Shown here in pieces: positions 36,537 to 48,295 of a stretch of 64,000 nt of DNA. This stretch comes from Magicicada septendecula (Eukaryota; Arthropoda; Insecta; Hemiptera; Cicadidae), in NCBI GenBank assembly GCA_034769895.1, contig CM068367.1, positions 346,355,611-346,419,610 on the forward strand, in the 5' to 3' direction. Position 1 is the first letter of the stretch, and each line of letters begins with the position of its first letter. The translations under genes and the position numbers were made by a program. The notes beneath the pieces were generated by a model. The model was not told the DNA's origin. It made no database searches and saw nothing but the letters and a program-made list of their open reading frames with translations.

Positions 36537-36544
36537 GTCCTACG

Positions 36545-37883
36545 TAGCGGGTCATAGGAACCCACCACTTTCTGTAGGAAGTTTCTCTACATATTTTTCT
36601 TAGATTGTATCATTTTTTGAGACAGGAATTAGTAAAGTGATCCCCATGCAAACATTTCTGTGCATCCCGTGCATGTCCACTTGAGAGTACATTTCAGTGA
36701 CGTTGGATGCAAGCAAATAGTTTTGTCACTCCAGTGTTTAAAGCTTCACAGAATCTCGCAGTTCTTTTTTCTCAGTAGCATTAAATTGTAATTAAAAGTC
36801 AGTTTTGGAATTCTGAGTTATACCACTGTGACTCTAAGCGGTTCAGTTGGTTGTTTATAAATCCGTTTATTGTTTTTTTTTTTATTCGCATTATTTAATT
36901 GAATACCTTGGTTTTTATAATGCAGAATATTTCTTCGTTTGTTAATTACGAGCTGGCTCTTTTGTATTAGGACAGTTACCTTAACAAAGACAAAAAAATT
37001 ATTACAAAATTTGCTAATTTTTCGTAATTTTAGTAATTTTACGAGACTCGTATATTTTATCAGTCGTTGTTTCATAAGGTGTCGGTGTCGGTGTCGGTGT
37101 CATAATCCATGTGTCGGTGATGTACAACCTAAAATTAACTTTGTCGTTTGATTTATAACACACATTGTCATTCAATAGTTTAGTGTCAGAAGGCTTAATG
37201 TAAGACGTTTGAACTGCGAACCTTTTAATTTAAAACAGATAAGTTTAAAGTGTAAAGGAAAGTTTAATCTATTTTATATTATTTAGGTATCTATTTTAAT
37301 TAATTTCCGTCGAACTATCTTGAACAGTTCAAACAGAAAACAAGAATTAAAAAAATTAATAAAAGATAGTCCTTTTACAAAATCTAAAAATGGAATATTG
37401 CAAAAAGTAAAAAGGCTTGTTTATAATACTTTGTAATGCACATTATTGTATGTCTTTTAAAAATTAAACGGAGAATTTATTTATTAAGAATTTGATATTA
37501 TACTGTATTGGTTTTAGAAATTTAAATAAATTAAGATACCAGGAACTCAAAAGAAGATGGTTCAAATTCAGTTACAGCTGTTATGCTCATGTAATACACA
37601 ACATAAATTTCAGTCAAAACGTCTATATTCATTTTACTCATTAAACATTACGACAAATCGTAGGTAAACAAATTAGAACTAAAATGAAAAGTTAAATAAA
37701 AAAAAATAAAGTAATGCTTTATTAACTAACAACTAGAAACTATTAATTTGTTTATTTAGAAAACGTTTTCACCAAAGGTAGGATATCTGTGATATATATT
37801 GAAAAATATATAAAACGTTGTTAGTTTTTATTAGTTTTTTTAATCAACAACTACGTTTTACTGATATTAAAATTTCGACCACG
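36545..37883. other. Gene-free AT-rich stretch
   Basis: No gene recognised. Contains a short (GTGTCG)n hexanucleotide run at 37079-37101. Confidence 0.5.
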
Positions 37884-37958
37884 GAATTGAAATTATAAAT
37901 ATAATCAATTCATTACCGACTCGGAACACAAAGTTTTTTATAGGTAAAAACGTAAAAG

Positions 37959-38012
37959 TTTTACCTTATAACCTGAACCGGTTTCCGCTTTTGAAAAGCT
38001 TCTTCAGAGGCT
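37959..38012 (-). ncRNA. Hammerhead-ribozyme-like motif, PLE1 body tail (core mutated)
   Basis: On the minus strand CTGAAGA (38001-38007) is followed by a GCTTTT/AAAAGC stem and GGAAA where the active core needs GAAA right after the stem, then the self-complementary ACCGGT (37977-37982). One base change in the core suggests an inactive copy. Confidence 0.65.
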
Positions 38013-39120
38013 GCCGTTGGGAGCACTGTCCGTCTTGTTGTTGGCGACGATATCGATTTTTGAAAGATCGATGTTGTGTGTGTGGGGTGTAATATGTTCG
38101 AATAATGCGTGTGATTTGAATTGTGTCTGTTCGTTTAGGATGTAATTTTTATGTGTTTTCGTGTGTTTGTATATTTCCAATTGTTCTAGAGTGTCTAGTT
38201 TTCGGCCTTTTGTGTGTACGTGAAGAATGTCCATGTTATTCTCGATGTTTTTGTATGTGTGGTTTGCTTCAATGAGGTGGTTTGCAAAGGTGGATTCTGT
38301 AGTGGAGTGTAGTGCCTTTGTGTGTTCAGTGTATCTTTGTTTGAAGCTACGTCCTGTCTGGTCTATGTAGAATTTGTTGCAATCCGAGCAATTAGTTTGT
38401 AAACACCAGGTAGATCGAATTTGTTTTGTGCTTTGTGTGTGTGTTCTGTTTTGTTAGTAATTTTGTATGCGATTCTGTATCCTGCTTTTTTGAATTTGTG
38501 GACTATTTTTTCAGTTTGGTTGTTGATGTATGTTAGTGTTATGAATTTGTTGTTTTATGTCTTTGTCTGTTGTTTGTTTTGTGTTTTGTGTAGGAGTTTA
38601 TTGACTATTGTTCTGTCGTATCCGTTAGATTCTGCTAGATATTTTATTGTGTTTAGTTCGTCTTTGTAGTCTTTTTCATCTAGTGGGATGTTGTTAAACC
38701 TATGTATCATAGTTCTGAAGGCAGCTAGTTTGTGTTGTATTGGGTGATTGGAGGAGTTGTGTATTAGTGTGTCAGTTGTAGTCGGTTTTCTGTATATATT
38801 GAATTTGTGCCAGTGTTCAAATTTTGTGATGGAGAGGTCTAAGAAGTGTATGCTATTGTTGTGTTCGTATTCGGCAGTTAAGGTTATGTTTTTGTGTGTT
38901 TTGTTCATGTGCGTTAGTAACTGTTCTCATTGTATTTTGTTTCCCCTGTATAATATTAGAATGTCATCAACGTATCTGTGTCAAAATAGTATTTTATGTG
39001 AGTGTCTGTCATTGTTTGTGAGGATTCTTGTTTTTTTTTCTAAGTGTTGGAGGAAGACTTCTGCTAGAATGCTGGATATGGATGAGCCCATGGGTAGACC
39101 GTCATTTTGTGTGTAAAATT
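38004..39120 (-). pseudogene. Penelope-like reverse transcriptase/GIY-YIG endonuclease remnant (PLE1)
   Basis: Reading down the minus strand from about 39120, the RT motif GLPMGSSISS lies near 39081-39103 and RYVDD at 38963-38977, with an in-frame TGA just before the latter. The connector frame 38555-38908 follows (IHFLDLSITKFEHWHKFNIY, ending in the KLLHKTQNKQ region). The GIY-YIG part around 38345-38410 needs another frameshift, and its YIGQT appears as YIDQT. The last frame, 38004-38234, ends in NNKTDSAPNGSL. The RT fingers and most of the palm are absent. Penelope proteins copy RNA at a nick made by the GIY-YIG nuclease; this one cannot. Confidence 0.8.
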
Positions 39121-39190
39121 TATTGTTATATGTGAAGTAGTTCTGTTTTGTGGATAATATTCAAAACAAGACGGACAGTGCGCCCAACGC

Positions 39191-39240
39191 CAGCTTCTGA
39201 AGAAGCTTTTCAAAAGCGAAAACCGGTTAAGGCTATAAGG
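39191..39240 (+). ncRNA. Hammerhead-ribozyme-like motif, PLE1 inverted tail
   Basis: CTGAAGA (39197-39203), stem AGCTTTTCAAAAGC, GAAA (39218-39221), then self-complementary AACCGGTT (39221-39228). The bases after it (aaggct) differ from the PLE2 form (caggtt), weakening helix I. Confidence 0.7.
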
Positions 39241-39359
39241 TAAAACTTTTACGTTTTTACCTATAAAAAACTTTGTGTTCCGAGTCGGTAGTGAATTGAT
39301 TATATTTAGTTAAGTAACGGACACGTCATGGACAACGAAATCCAAGAATTGAAATTATA

Positions 39360-41214
39360 GTTTTATTAGAAAACTGTTAGACATGATCGTTCAAATATGA
39401 ATATTTTCGATTCATCCTACATATATGCCTTCACGTTATTTTCAACCACTATCACCAGTGTAACATAAATCACATAATAGTGTTGTGCACTGAATTATTT
39501 ACGTTGTTCAATGTTACCTAACCTGCAAACACACGTAATATGTTAACATGGCGGACACAGTTGATATTTCATATCAGGATTGTTAATGTAAAAAAAAGGA
39601 AACGGAAATGAGGGTAGCGCAGATTTATAATAGTTTAAATATGTTATCAAATACAAAATGTGTAAGAGGAAGAATAATGTTTTACATTGCACAGGCTCAA
39701 AGTGTTCCATATTGTGTGTGTGGGGGGGGGAGAGAGAGAGACAGAGCGTGTGTAATAATCAGTAAATATAATCTGTATGTAGAAAATCAAATCTCTTTCA
39801 TTAACTCACTCTTATCTCCCGAATAGTGACAATGAAGTTTAGCAGGTAGGTGAATTCAAGGTGCTCAGTAAGAAAGCTTAAAAAAAAACTCAAACCTTAA
39901 CCTGGTTGAAACCCGTGAAACAAGATTCACCTCCTTTCCGAGTTGCTAAGGGCCTAATTCGGAAATGTTTATTTTTCAGATAGAGTTTTTAAAACTAAAC
40001 AGAAATCACATCAAAAGTAACAAAAGGCAACAAACTAATTGCTACATTTTTCGATTCTAGTAACACCTATACAGAACAGATTTTATTTATATGACCATAT
40101 ATTTATAAATAAGTGTTATGCGATTGTTAATTATTAAAATTTAATTTAGATTTTTTGGTGGCAGGGCGCCTAAATAGTTAAAAAAAATAAAAACGTTTTC
40201 TTGTTATAATCTACATAAGTCATTTAGATATTAGTTGTTTTGTTGGATATTTTAAAGAAATTTTATGGCCATTGAGGATCCCAAAGGGAATTTACCCATC
40301 ACAATTTGAAGAGATTGTTAGTCTTACTGTAAACAAAATCTATACTTACTTTTATTTTACTTAGAACGAATTGCAACAAAAACATACGAATCCGTTATAA
40401 GCTGGACATGTAATTAATATGAATTTAAAGTGCGATATTAACGTCAAGTACGAATTCACCACGGAGTGGAGCGCAGCCTTCTACTGAAATCCTAATTTTC
40501 GTAATATTGGAGCTTTTAGACTTATACCACTGTTAATGTAAAATTCTTTGCCAGTGACATAGAAGCGTGTGCCACAATTCCATAAAGCGTGAGCTTTTAA
40601 CTTTAGTCTCATGAAATAAAACGTGCTTGCTAAACATGACTTATACTCATGCAAACAACGGGTAATTGAGCTAATATAAAATAATAAGTGAATACACAAC
40701 ACCTTGAGCAACTCAAATGACAGTACAAGTCATAGTTTTTTTCAGTTTTCTTTCTTTGAACTAAAATTAATTTATTTTATAATTCAAAAAATTTCAAGCT
40801 ATATCCCGGAAATAGAATGTCACTTATTGTATATGATGTGTTGTTTCATACCTACCTAAAGACTTTTACACTTATGCAGGATTACAAGAGGATGAAACTT
40901 TTAAATGTTTTATCTTAATACATAATCATATTAAGATAACACTGAACATACCTTGTTGTATACAATCTAAATACTCTTTCATTTGCCGGTTTCTGGTTTG
41001 ATTTGGCCAGAACTCTACAAAAAAGTTTTCTCTTTTGATTTTTTATGATCTGAATGTTTGGACTAAATAATATAAATGTATGATGTAAATATCTAAAGGT
41101 TTTACATCCATACCATGTGGATGAATAACACAGTTATGCTGGATAATAACTTGTTTAACATTATTCTTCAGGTTATAACTAATTCATCTGCAGCAGACCG
41201 CGTTAGAATTATGT
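39360..41214. other. Gene-free stretch
   Basis: No gene or element recognised. A G/GA simple-sequence patch lies near 39720-39740. Confidence 0.5.
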
Positions 41215-41670
41215 TCAGTGAAATGCGGCATATATTTACCACTCAGTTTTGTCAACCAAGTGTTCGTAAAACTGAGGAGGCTGCAATGGGCTGGCTATGT
41301 AATAAGAGTGGACGACAAACGAATACCTAAAAGAGTCCATATGGGGAGTACGGATGGCAAAAGACCAAAAGGCCGTCCAATAAAAAGATGGGAAGATGCA
41401 AGAGAGGATGGGAATACGCCGTTAGGAGGAGGAGGGAACAGCATTTAATCTCATTATGTATTAATTACTGAAATGCTTATATTCGAGTATTTGCCAACGT
41501 GAAGTGCAGTGGGAGAAGTGTGCTGTTACAACAAGACAAAATTGGGTACCTTATTAGAAGAACAGAATATAAAGTGTGAAGCGATGAAGGACATAAGAAG
41601 ATGGTGCTGTAGAAGAAATTATAACTACAGTGCCATTCAAGCCAAAAGTGCTAAGGTTACGTCTTCAGCA
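41215..41670 (+). pseudogene. LINE 3'-end remnant (RTE-like)
   Basis: One frame (about 41270-41405) reads KLRRLQWAGYVIRVDDKRIP, then GKRPKGRPIKRWED. This is the conserved C-terminal block found after the RT domain in RTE/CR1-type elements, analogous to IKLIGHVIRH...GKKPKGRPRTA in the RTE copy next door but clearly a different family. Upstream and downstream frames are broken. The minus-strand RTE copy inserted at its right edge. Confidence 0.65.
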
Positions 41671-44574
41671 TTCGGAAGTTTTTTTTTTAACTCCTAAAGG
41701 CAATGCCTTGTCGCTGTAGCCACGTCACTCTATCCCTTACGATATTCTTCATTTCTCCATAGGACCCACTATTCACGACACTCAGTGTGCTGCGGAAGTA
41801 TGCAGTTCTTGGTCTTCCTTTGGGCTTCTTCCCCACTACTTTGCCCTCAAAGATGTTAGTTAAAAAAGCACTATGTCTGATCACATGCCCTATCAACTTA
41901 ATCTTCCTCACCTCTATACTCCTAAGCAGTGTTCTATTCTCACTTATTTCCTCTAAGATCTGTTCAGTCGTCTTCCTATCTGTCCAACCAGTTTTTGTCA
42001 TTCTCCGCCAAATCCACATCTCCATTGCCTGAAGTCTGTCACTCTCCACCTTCTCTAAGGTCCACGATTCACACCCGTAAGTTAAAACACTCCATACAAA
42101 TACCTTAACAAACTTTTTCCTTGTTTCAATACTAATATGGTTGTTTGTTAATACGTTCCTTTTGCTCTGGATGCTTGTTTTGCCAGAGCTACTCTCCTCT
42201 TAATCTCTGCCAGACACTTATTCCCACTTGTAACTATGCTACCCAGGTAACAAAATTCAGTAACGTGCTCCAATATTGTGTTGTTCAACATAATGGTTGA
42301 TTTAATGACTTCTCTTTTTTTACTTACAACCATTATTTTAGTTTTCCTAACATTTATCCTCAGTCTCCAAGCGTGAAGAATTTTGTTAAACGTACCTAAC
42401 ATTCGGGTCATATCCTTTTCTGAGTCACTTCAGTTCCTATTCACTTCAATTCTCCTCTCCAAGATCTGCCGCAGAGCCAAGATTGCTTCTCTGGTTCCTC
42501 TACCTGCTCTAAATCCAAACTGATCCTCCTCCAAAGTGTGATCAATCTTTCCTTCCAGTCTGTTCTTCACTATGTTCAGCAAAATCTTAGCAGCATGAGA
42601 TATTAAGGCTATCGTTCTATAATTAGCACAGTCGTCTACTTTACCTTTCTTTGGTATTGTGATTGTTCTACTTTTAATGAAATCAACTACTGGCAATACT
42701 CCCTCTTCATAGCACCCAGTAATTATTCGAAATAGCTGGTCTTTCGTTCTCTCCCCTACATTTTTCAAAAGCTCTGCTGCTAGACTGTCAGGCCCTGTCG
42801 CTTTTTTCATACTCAGACCTTTAAGGGCATAATCAAATTCCACCCTGCTAATTGGCGGTCCTACCATATCTCTATCTACAGCATTCTCATTTTCTAGAAA
42901 CTCTTGCGTGACTACAACAGCTTCCCCGTCATATAGTTCCTCTATATACTCCTTCCAACGCTCGCTGACCTTATAATTTTCGAAAAGTATTTTACCATTT
43001 TTAACCTTAACAACATTACTTCGAGTCTTATGCTTCCACTGTAACGATTTTATCCTTAAATATGCCTTATCACATTTTCCTCTACTGAAATCATCTTCTA
43101 TTTCAAGACTTAGTTGTTTCATCCAATTTTCTTTTTCAATGCGACACATAGAGGTAATCTGATTTTTTATTCTCTTGTACTCCTGATAATCCTTATTTCT
43201 CAGCCTATTACGCCTCCTTATTAGATCCAACAATTCCTGTGTCATCCACGGTTTCCGTGGTTCTAATTTTCTCCTCCCTAGAACACGCTGTGCTGTTGCA
43301 ATTATTCCATCTCTTACTTCCTCCCAACTTGGCCTTCCTTCCATCAACATGTCTGTCTCCTCTTCCAATTCTTTTACTATTTTGTCATCGGTCAGTTTTT
43401 CTAAGCACCAGTTCTTTTGTTTAGATTTCCTGATTTTCCTAAATTTAATATTGCACTTGGCCATAACGGGAATATGGTCACTATCTATATCCATACCAGG
43501 ATATGAATGACTAGATTTGACTTGGTTCTTATATCTTTGTCTGACTAGAATATAATCGATCTGATGCCTCCTAACATCCCCCGGTGCTTTCCAAGTGTAT
43601 CGTCGTCTTTTGGGGACTTCAAAACATGTGTTCGTGACGATCATTTCATACTGCTCACAAAACTCAAGTAACCTTTCCCCTCGTGCATTGATGTTCCCCA
43701 AACTAAACTTCCCGGCACATTTTTGACTACTGTTAGCACCAATAGATGCATTAAAGTCGCCCATTATAACTACATTATCGTCTTTCTTTATTATCTTGAG
43801 CAACTTTTCAATCTGTTCATACATTAAGTCTATATCTTCATCGTTACTACTTGTTGTTGGAAAGTACACCATAATTATACACAAATCAACTGGCTCTGCC
43901 CTAAGTTTTATCATCAGTAATCTATCACTACTGTGGCATGTATTCAAGACACTACTCTTCCATTCACCTCTTAAGAACAATGCTACTCCATTTCTTCCTG
44001 AGTCTTCCTTTCCACTGTAAATAATTCTGAAATCACCTGATACGAAATCACCACATCCTGCCCATTTTGTCTCGCAGACACCTAATATATTAAGCTCTGC
44101 CTTTATCATAGAATGCTTTACCTCTTCCATTTTACCAGGCTTCAGTAATGTTCTAACTTTCCAAGTGCCGATTTTGCATCCATTTTTTCGTTTGTAGACA
44201 ATAGGATTTACTTCTTCAAAATTGACTCTATCCAACACCTTCCCACCCGGAGAACCGAATGGGGGACTTGAAACTCCGGAATATTTTGCATTAGACGTAG
44301 CCATCATGCTAAAAGCCTGGGGATATCCTCAGATCTTTAATGCAGTGGTTTCCCGTTGCCTTCTGCATCCTGTGCCGTTGACCATCTCTGGTTCATCCGC
44401 CTTCTGGGGTACTTTTAACACCCCAAGGACAAGAGAGTGCCCTAACCTACTACCCGCTCATCCGCCTTCAAAGAAGCCGTTGGCACTTGGTAGTAGGGGG
44501 ACCACTTATACCGGCGGTCACTCGGTCGTAGAGCCTCGTTAGTGTGAACAGGGTGCACCATGCTTCGGAAGTTT
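41671..44574 (-). mobile_element. RTE-type LINE with 11-bp target duplication, internally deleted
   Basis: About 2.9 kb on the minus strand, flanked by ttcggaagttt (41671-41681 and 44564-44574). The minus-strand 3' end has a short A tail next to the left flank. It encodes an APE-type endonuclease and the N-terminal part of reverse transcriptase, then skips to the C-terminal region. The 5' part (44308-44563) is non-coding leader. The 616-975 fragment belongs to the same family. Confidence 0.9.
42148..44307 (-). pseudogene. RTE endonuclease-reverse transcriptase lacking the RT catalytic core
   Basis: The first frame (42430-44307, 625 residues) carries an APE-like endonuclease: GTWKVRTL (47-54), Glu79 in CETKW, GDFN (183-186), QIDY (249-252) and SDH (276-278). 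The Asn usual in the first motif is Lys50. RT begins with KKATGPDSLAAELLKNVG and continues through DDCANYRTIALISHAAKIL and EEDQFGFRAGRGTREAI. At 42430-42432 an in-frame TGA sits at an internal deletion: the next codons (42148-42411) already encode the region after the palm (AWRLRINVRKTKIMVVSKK). The two catalytic Asp motifs, including YADD, are missing. The C-terminal tail is at 41687-42049 in a further frame. It cannot transpose by itself. Confidence 0.9.
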
Positions 44575-44789
44575 ATTGATAATATATCAATAAACAACTT
44601 AGTACATTAAACTTTGTAAGGAAAAATCAATAACTATAAGTATGAAAGTCGTAAAGACAGACCGAAAGGCTTTTATAAGGTCAGCGAACAATTCGACCAA
44701 AACATTTACTCTTCAAAGCTACCAAATAACCAAACTCCTTACAAAGTTCTAAGAGCTACTATAACGGTTTTTTGCTATTACAAAATACT
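44575..44789. other. Spacer
   Basis: No feature recognised. Confidence 0.4.
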
Positions 44790-45230
44790 AATATCATCAT
44801 CATCATCATTAGTACCTATTTCCCCACGCCTCAGCGTATGCCAGACGTTCACCAGAGATTTCTGTGCAGAGCAAATCTTGTCCACTTCATTGTAGTTAAA
44901 CTGTGTCTAACAAAGAGTCTTCATCCTGGTCCATTTTACTTTTTTTGGCCTCTAGTCTAGCTTTCTGATGTCTTCACGTCTATCCAAATGCTCTAGTTCC
45001 ATTTTATTTTCTTTACTCCGTAAACTATGTCATCTATTCTATTTTTGTTGTTGTACACTCATTAATAATTTTCCTGAATATCGTTGCTACTTCTAGCGTG
45101 ATCATTGTCTGTGTTGCCTGTATTATCGTCTCCACATTTTTGTAACCATAACATATTATTGCACGGTCTACGCACTGTTTAAAAATTCTTTTAAACATGG
45201 CGGGAGCATGTTATTTTTTACAAATTGGTA
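44790..45230 (-). pseudogene. Possible LINE 3'-end remnant with (GAT)n tail
   Basis: On the minus strand a decayed frame includes AIICYGYKNVETIIQATQTM and, further on, QKARLEAKKSKMDQDEDSLL, ending in a (GAT)n run (the plus-strand catcatcatcatcatt at 44796-44811). The tail and the short coding scraps resemble the 3' ends of some arthropod LINEs, but no clear family motif is present. Confidence 0.35.
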
Positions 45231-45261
45231 TCTGTCCAAATGCTATTAAATGGTGACAATA

Positions 45262-45741
45262 CAGGCAACTCTCGATTATCCGCGCTAATGACTGGGAAGA
45301 ATATCGCATATAAAACGAAAACAATGTGAAATGGCGGTTAATCCAAAAACCAATGCTAAATCATTAATTACTAACTAAGGTAATTCATATAAAAGATTTT
45401 AATATCTCGATATACAAAAATACAAGTGGATAATGGGATGTGTCAACACATAATTTTTTTACTGATTCTTGTTAAAACAAACGTGTTTTACATTGAAGTA
45501 GTCGGCCTACAAAACAAAAAAGTATTAACCGAGCAAAAGAGAAAACCAGAATGATTTTTATTCGAAAGTATGAAATGATAAATTTTTTGTTTCTTAGCAG
45601 CGAAACATTTTTTCTACCTACTATAGGATTGTGAATGAATCAGGAGGACATCGGTGAAGAATTATGTATGTACACTTCGTGTTAGACCGCGGTTAAGTCA
45701 AAAAACGGATAATCCGCTTGCAGAAAATCGACAGTTGGCTG
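45262..45741. mobile_element. Tigger/pogo-like MITE
   Basis: 480 bp with inverted ends CAGGCAACTCTCGATTATC and (from the right) CAGCCAACTGTCGATTTTC, followed on both sides by a GCGGATTATCC-type word, and flanked by TA dinucleotides (45260-45261, 45742-45743). TA duplication and these ends are typical of the Tigger branch of Tc1/mariner. There is no transposase inside. Confidence 0.8.
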
Positions 45742-46258
45742 TAATTCACTTCCTTCCCAATCAAACCTTTATCACAAATTCCCCCTTTTTCAGCATGTTG
45801 CAGGCTTAATAAACAATGTGCATATATTTTGCTGTTCGTTCGCAGACTAATTTTTACTTCCATGTTCCATAAGGAAATGGAAGTATGGTGATAGCGAAAA
45901 AATTGTGTTCGAGATAAGGGCTGATTCTGATTGTACTACCCTCAAAACATGAAAAGTCATTTTCTGAAAAGTGTCTCTGTGTGTGTCTGTCTGCGTGTCT
46001 GAGTGTAGAATTTTTTCTATGGCGAACGATAACTGCCGCAAATGCAAACAGAATCAAATAATTTTTGCATAATTTGCCCCGAGTTGTAGAGGACTCAAGG
46101 TCTATTGAATCTGCTGAAGATCGGTTAACGGTAAGGGGTAGTTTACCTGCAACGTTTTACGTTTTAACAAGAGTAAAGTAGCCTACTTAATTTAGATAAA
46201 TAAAGTATCCTAAAAAGGTCATAATAATCCACTGTAGAAAGGTAGATGAAATATCCAT

Positions 46259-46348
46259 AAATGAAAAGCGTAGTTGAAGGGGGAGGGGGTAATTTTCTAT
46301 AGGCCTAAATGAAAATGATAGTTGAAGGGGGAGGGGATAATTTTTTAT
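46259..46348. repeat. 48-bp direct repeat, two units
   Basis: aaatgaaaa, then tagttgaagggggagggg, then taatttt recurs at 46259-46300 and 46307-46348. Confidence 0.85.
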
Positions 46349-46440
46349 ATGTGTATTACGTTATCAGCAACAAAGAAGTAGTTTGTTGTTAAAATTCCTT
46401 CCCGCGCTGTTTGGCCGTGGTCCAATGTTTTCTGTAAAAC

Positions 46441-46480
46441 AAGACGTTTCGGCAGTGCCATCGACTGCTATCATCAGTGA
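46441..46480 (-). ncRNA. Isolated hammerhead-ribozyme-like core
   Basis: The minus strand reads CTGATGA (46471-46477), a five-pair stem GCAGT/ACTGC, then CGAAACGTC (46443-46451). CUGAUGA, a stem and GAAA are the invariant hammerhead parts; ACGT is self-complementary as in dimer-forming Penelope hammerheads, and C follows as a legal cleavage base. No element body is recognised next to it. Confidence 0.55.
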
Positions 46481-47384
46481 AAATCGAGTGCGCTAACGTG
46501 AGGTGGTACACGTTAGTGACCACAGTACTATTGTTAAGGTTGAAGAAAGAAGTAGTTTCTATGGAAATATTTCATTTCAAAAATGATTGTAAATATAAAT
46601 AGTAGAACATGGAAGTCATGTGTGGTTCTCCATACCGATTTTTTACTTTCCTGGACGAATTATCTTGGACGCCTACTTCATCCTGGCAGCATTATTACTT
46701 AACAACACAACATCATCTATAAGTCTCAGATCTGAATATACTTATTCAGTTTATTTTAATTCTTCTTCTAGTCAATTCTTTTTCCTATTATAATTGTCTG
46801 AACATAACGTCCAAAAACGGTGAAAGCAAATATTCACTTTTATACTTCCCTTTCTATTTGCATTTTATTTGATAACGTGTCAGTTTAATTTTTAAGTGTG
46901 CATTTTTTATGTTGCAGACAGAGTCTGTAAATATCCGTTTTTTATACGTTGCGCCTTCATAGCTTTTTTGCAGACTCAACCAAACGTTTTCTTGACTTAC
47001 AAATCGGTTTTATATTTTCATTGTTATACTCTTTTAAGTTTTATTGAAGAGTTCTTTTATATTACTTTTGTGACAAAGTTGCTTTCAATTCTGCTTGATC
47101 AGGCGACTGCTGTCTGTCAAGATATCTATTAGCCTACTATGTTAAGAAGCATGTTGCTGTGAACTTGGTGTAGAGCTTACGTTTTCTCAATCATACCTGT
47201 CTGCTATTTGTATGTTTTTTGAAATTATAATTTTTTTGCTTTTTGCAGGTATTTCTTTAAATCTAAATGAACTAATTGAAACACCTGTCTTCGTTTCCGT
47301 ATTTTAATATTATTGTACTAGTCTAAATATAATTATTTCACTACCGACTCGGAACACAAAGTTTTTTATGGGTAAAAACGTAAA

Positions 47385-47445
47385 AGTTTTACCTTATAAC
47401 CTGACCCAGTTTTCGCTTTTAAAAAGCTTCTTCAGAGGCTGCCGC
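47385..47445 (-). ncRNA. Hammerhead-ribozyme-like motif, PLE2 inverted tail
   Basis: On the minus strand: CTGAAGA (47429-47435), AGCTTTTTAAAAGC stem, GAAA (47411-47414), then AACTGGGTCAGG, where the usual ACCGGT palindrome carries a change. Confidence 0.65.
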
Positions 47446-47869
47446 TGGGAGCACTGTTCGTCTTGTTGTTGGCGACGATATCGACTTTCGAAAGATCGAT
47501 GTTGCGTGTGTGGGGTGTGATATGTTCGAATAATGCGTGTGATTTGAATTGTGTCTGTTCGTTTAGGATGTCGTTTTTATTTGTTTTCGTGTGTTTGTAT
47601 ACCCCTAGATGAAAAAGACTACAAAGACGAACTAAACACGATAAAATATCTAGCAGAATCCAACGGATACGACACAACAACCGTCAATAAACTCCTACAC
47701 AAAACAAACAACAGACAAAAACAGAAAACAACAAATTCATCACACTAACATACATCAACAAACAAACTGAAAAAATAGCCCACAAATTCAAAAAAGCAGG
47801 ATACAGAATCGCTTACAAAACTACTAACAAAACAGAACACACACTATCAAAACACACACACACAAAGCA

Positions 47870-48295
47870 CAAAACAAATTCGATCTACCTGGTGTTTACA
47901 AACTAAATTGCTCAAACTGCAACAAGTTCTACATAGGCCAGACAGGACGTACCTTCAAACAAAGATACATTAAACACACAAAGGCACTCCACTCCACTAC
48001 GGAATCCACCTTTGCAAACCACCTCATTGAAGCAAACCACACATACAAAAACATCGACAATAACATGGACATTCTACACGTACACACAAAAGGCCAAAAA
48101 CTAGACACTCTAGAACAATTGGAAATATACAAACACACGAAAACAAATAAAAACGACATCCTAAACGAACAGACACAATTCCAATCATACGCATTATTCG
48201 AACATATCACACCCCACACACACAACATCGATCTTTCGAAAGTCGAGATCGTCGCCAACAACAAGACGAACAGTGCTCCCAGCGGCAGCCTCTGA
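47870..48295 (+). pseudogene. Penelope GIY-YIG endonuclease domain (PLE2), open but truncated
   Basis: An uninterrupted frame runs through this region. It contains GVYKLNCSNCNKFYIGQTGR (from 47891), that is, the GIY and YIG halves with a CxxC between them as is usual for Penelope. Then come the conserved Arg in TFKQRY, the HLIEANHTY block and a C-terminus ending NNKTNSAPSGSL. The upstream RT end (47601-47748, ending at a stop after KTTNSSH) is in another frame, so the protein is cut from its polymerase. In intact elements this domain nicks target DNA to prime reverse transcription. Confidence 0.85.

Larger units (their letters stand above)
37884..39359 (-). mobile_element. Penelope-like element PLE1, 5'-truncated with inverted tail
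   Basis: Flanked by a 14-bp duplication gaattgaaattata (37884-37897 and 39346-39359). The body lies on the minus strand (37898 to about 39160) and encodes the C-terminal part of a Penelope reverse transcriptase and its GIY-YIG endonuclease. At about 39160-39345 follows a second copy of the element's tail in plus orientation, including the terminal words gtaacggacacgtcatgg and aacgaaatccaag. The element therefore has inverted ends, although it is a retroelement. Confidence 0.88.
45744..47310. other. Gene-free stretch
   Basis: Contains the 48-bp direct repeat and the isolated hammerhead-like motif listed separately. The frame at 46896-47132 is hydrophobic but unsupported. Confidence 0.45.

Noticed and set aside
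37898..39345. DNA transposon with terminal inverted repeats
   Set aside because: The interior encodes Penelope RT and GIY-YIG, and the duplication is 14 bp; the inverted ends are extra tail copies.
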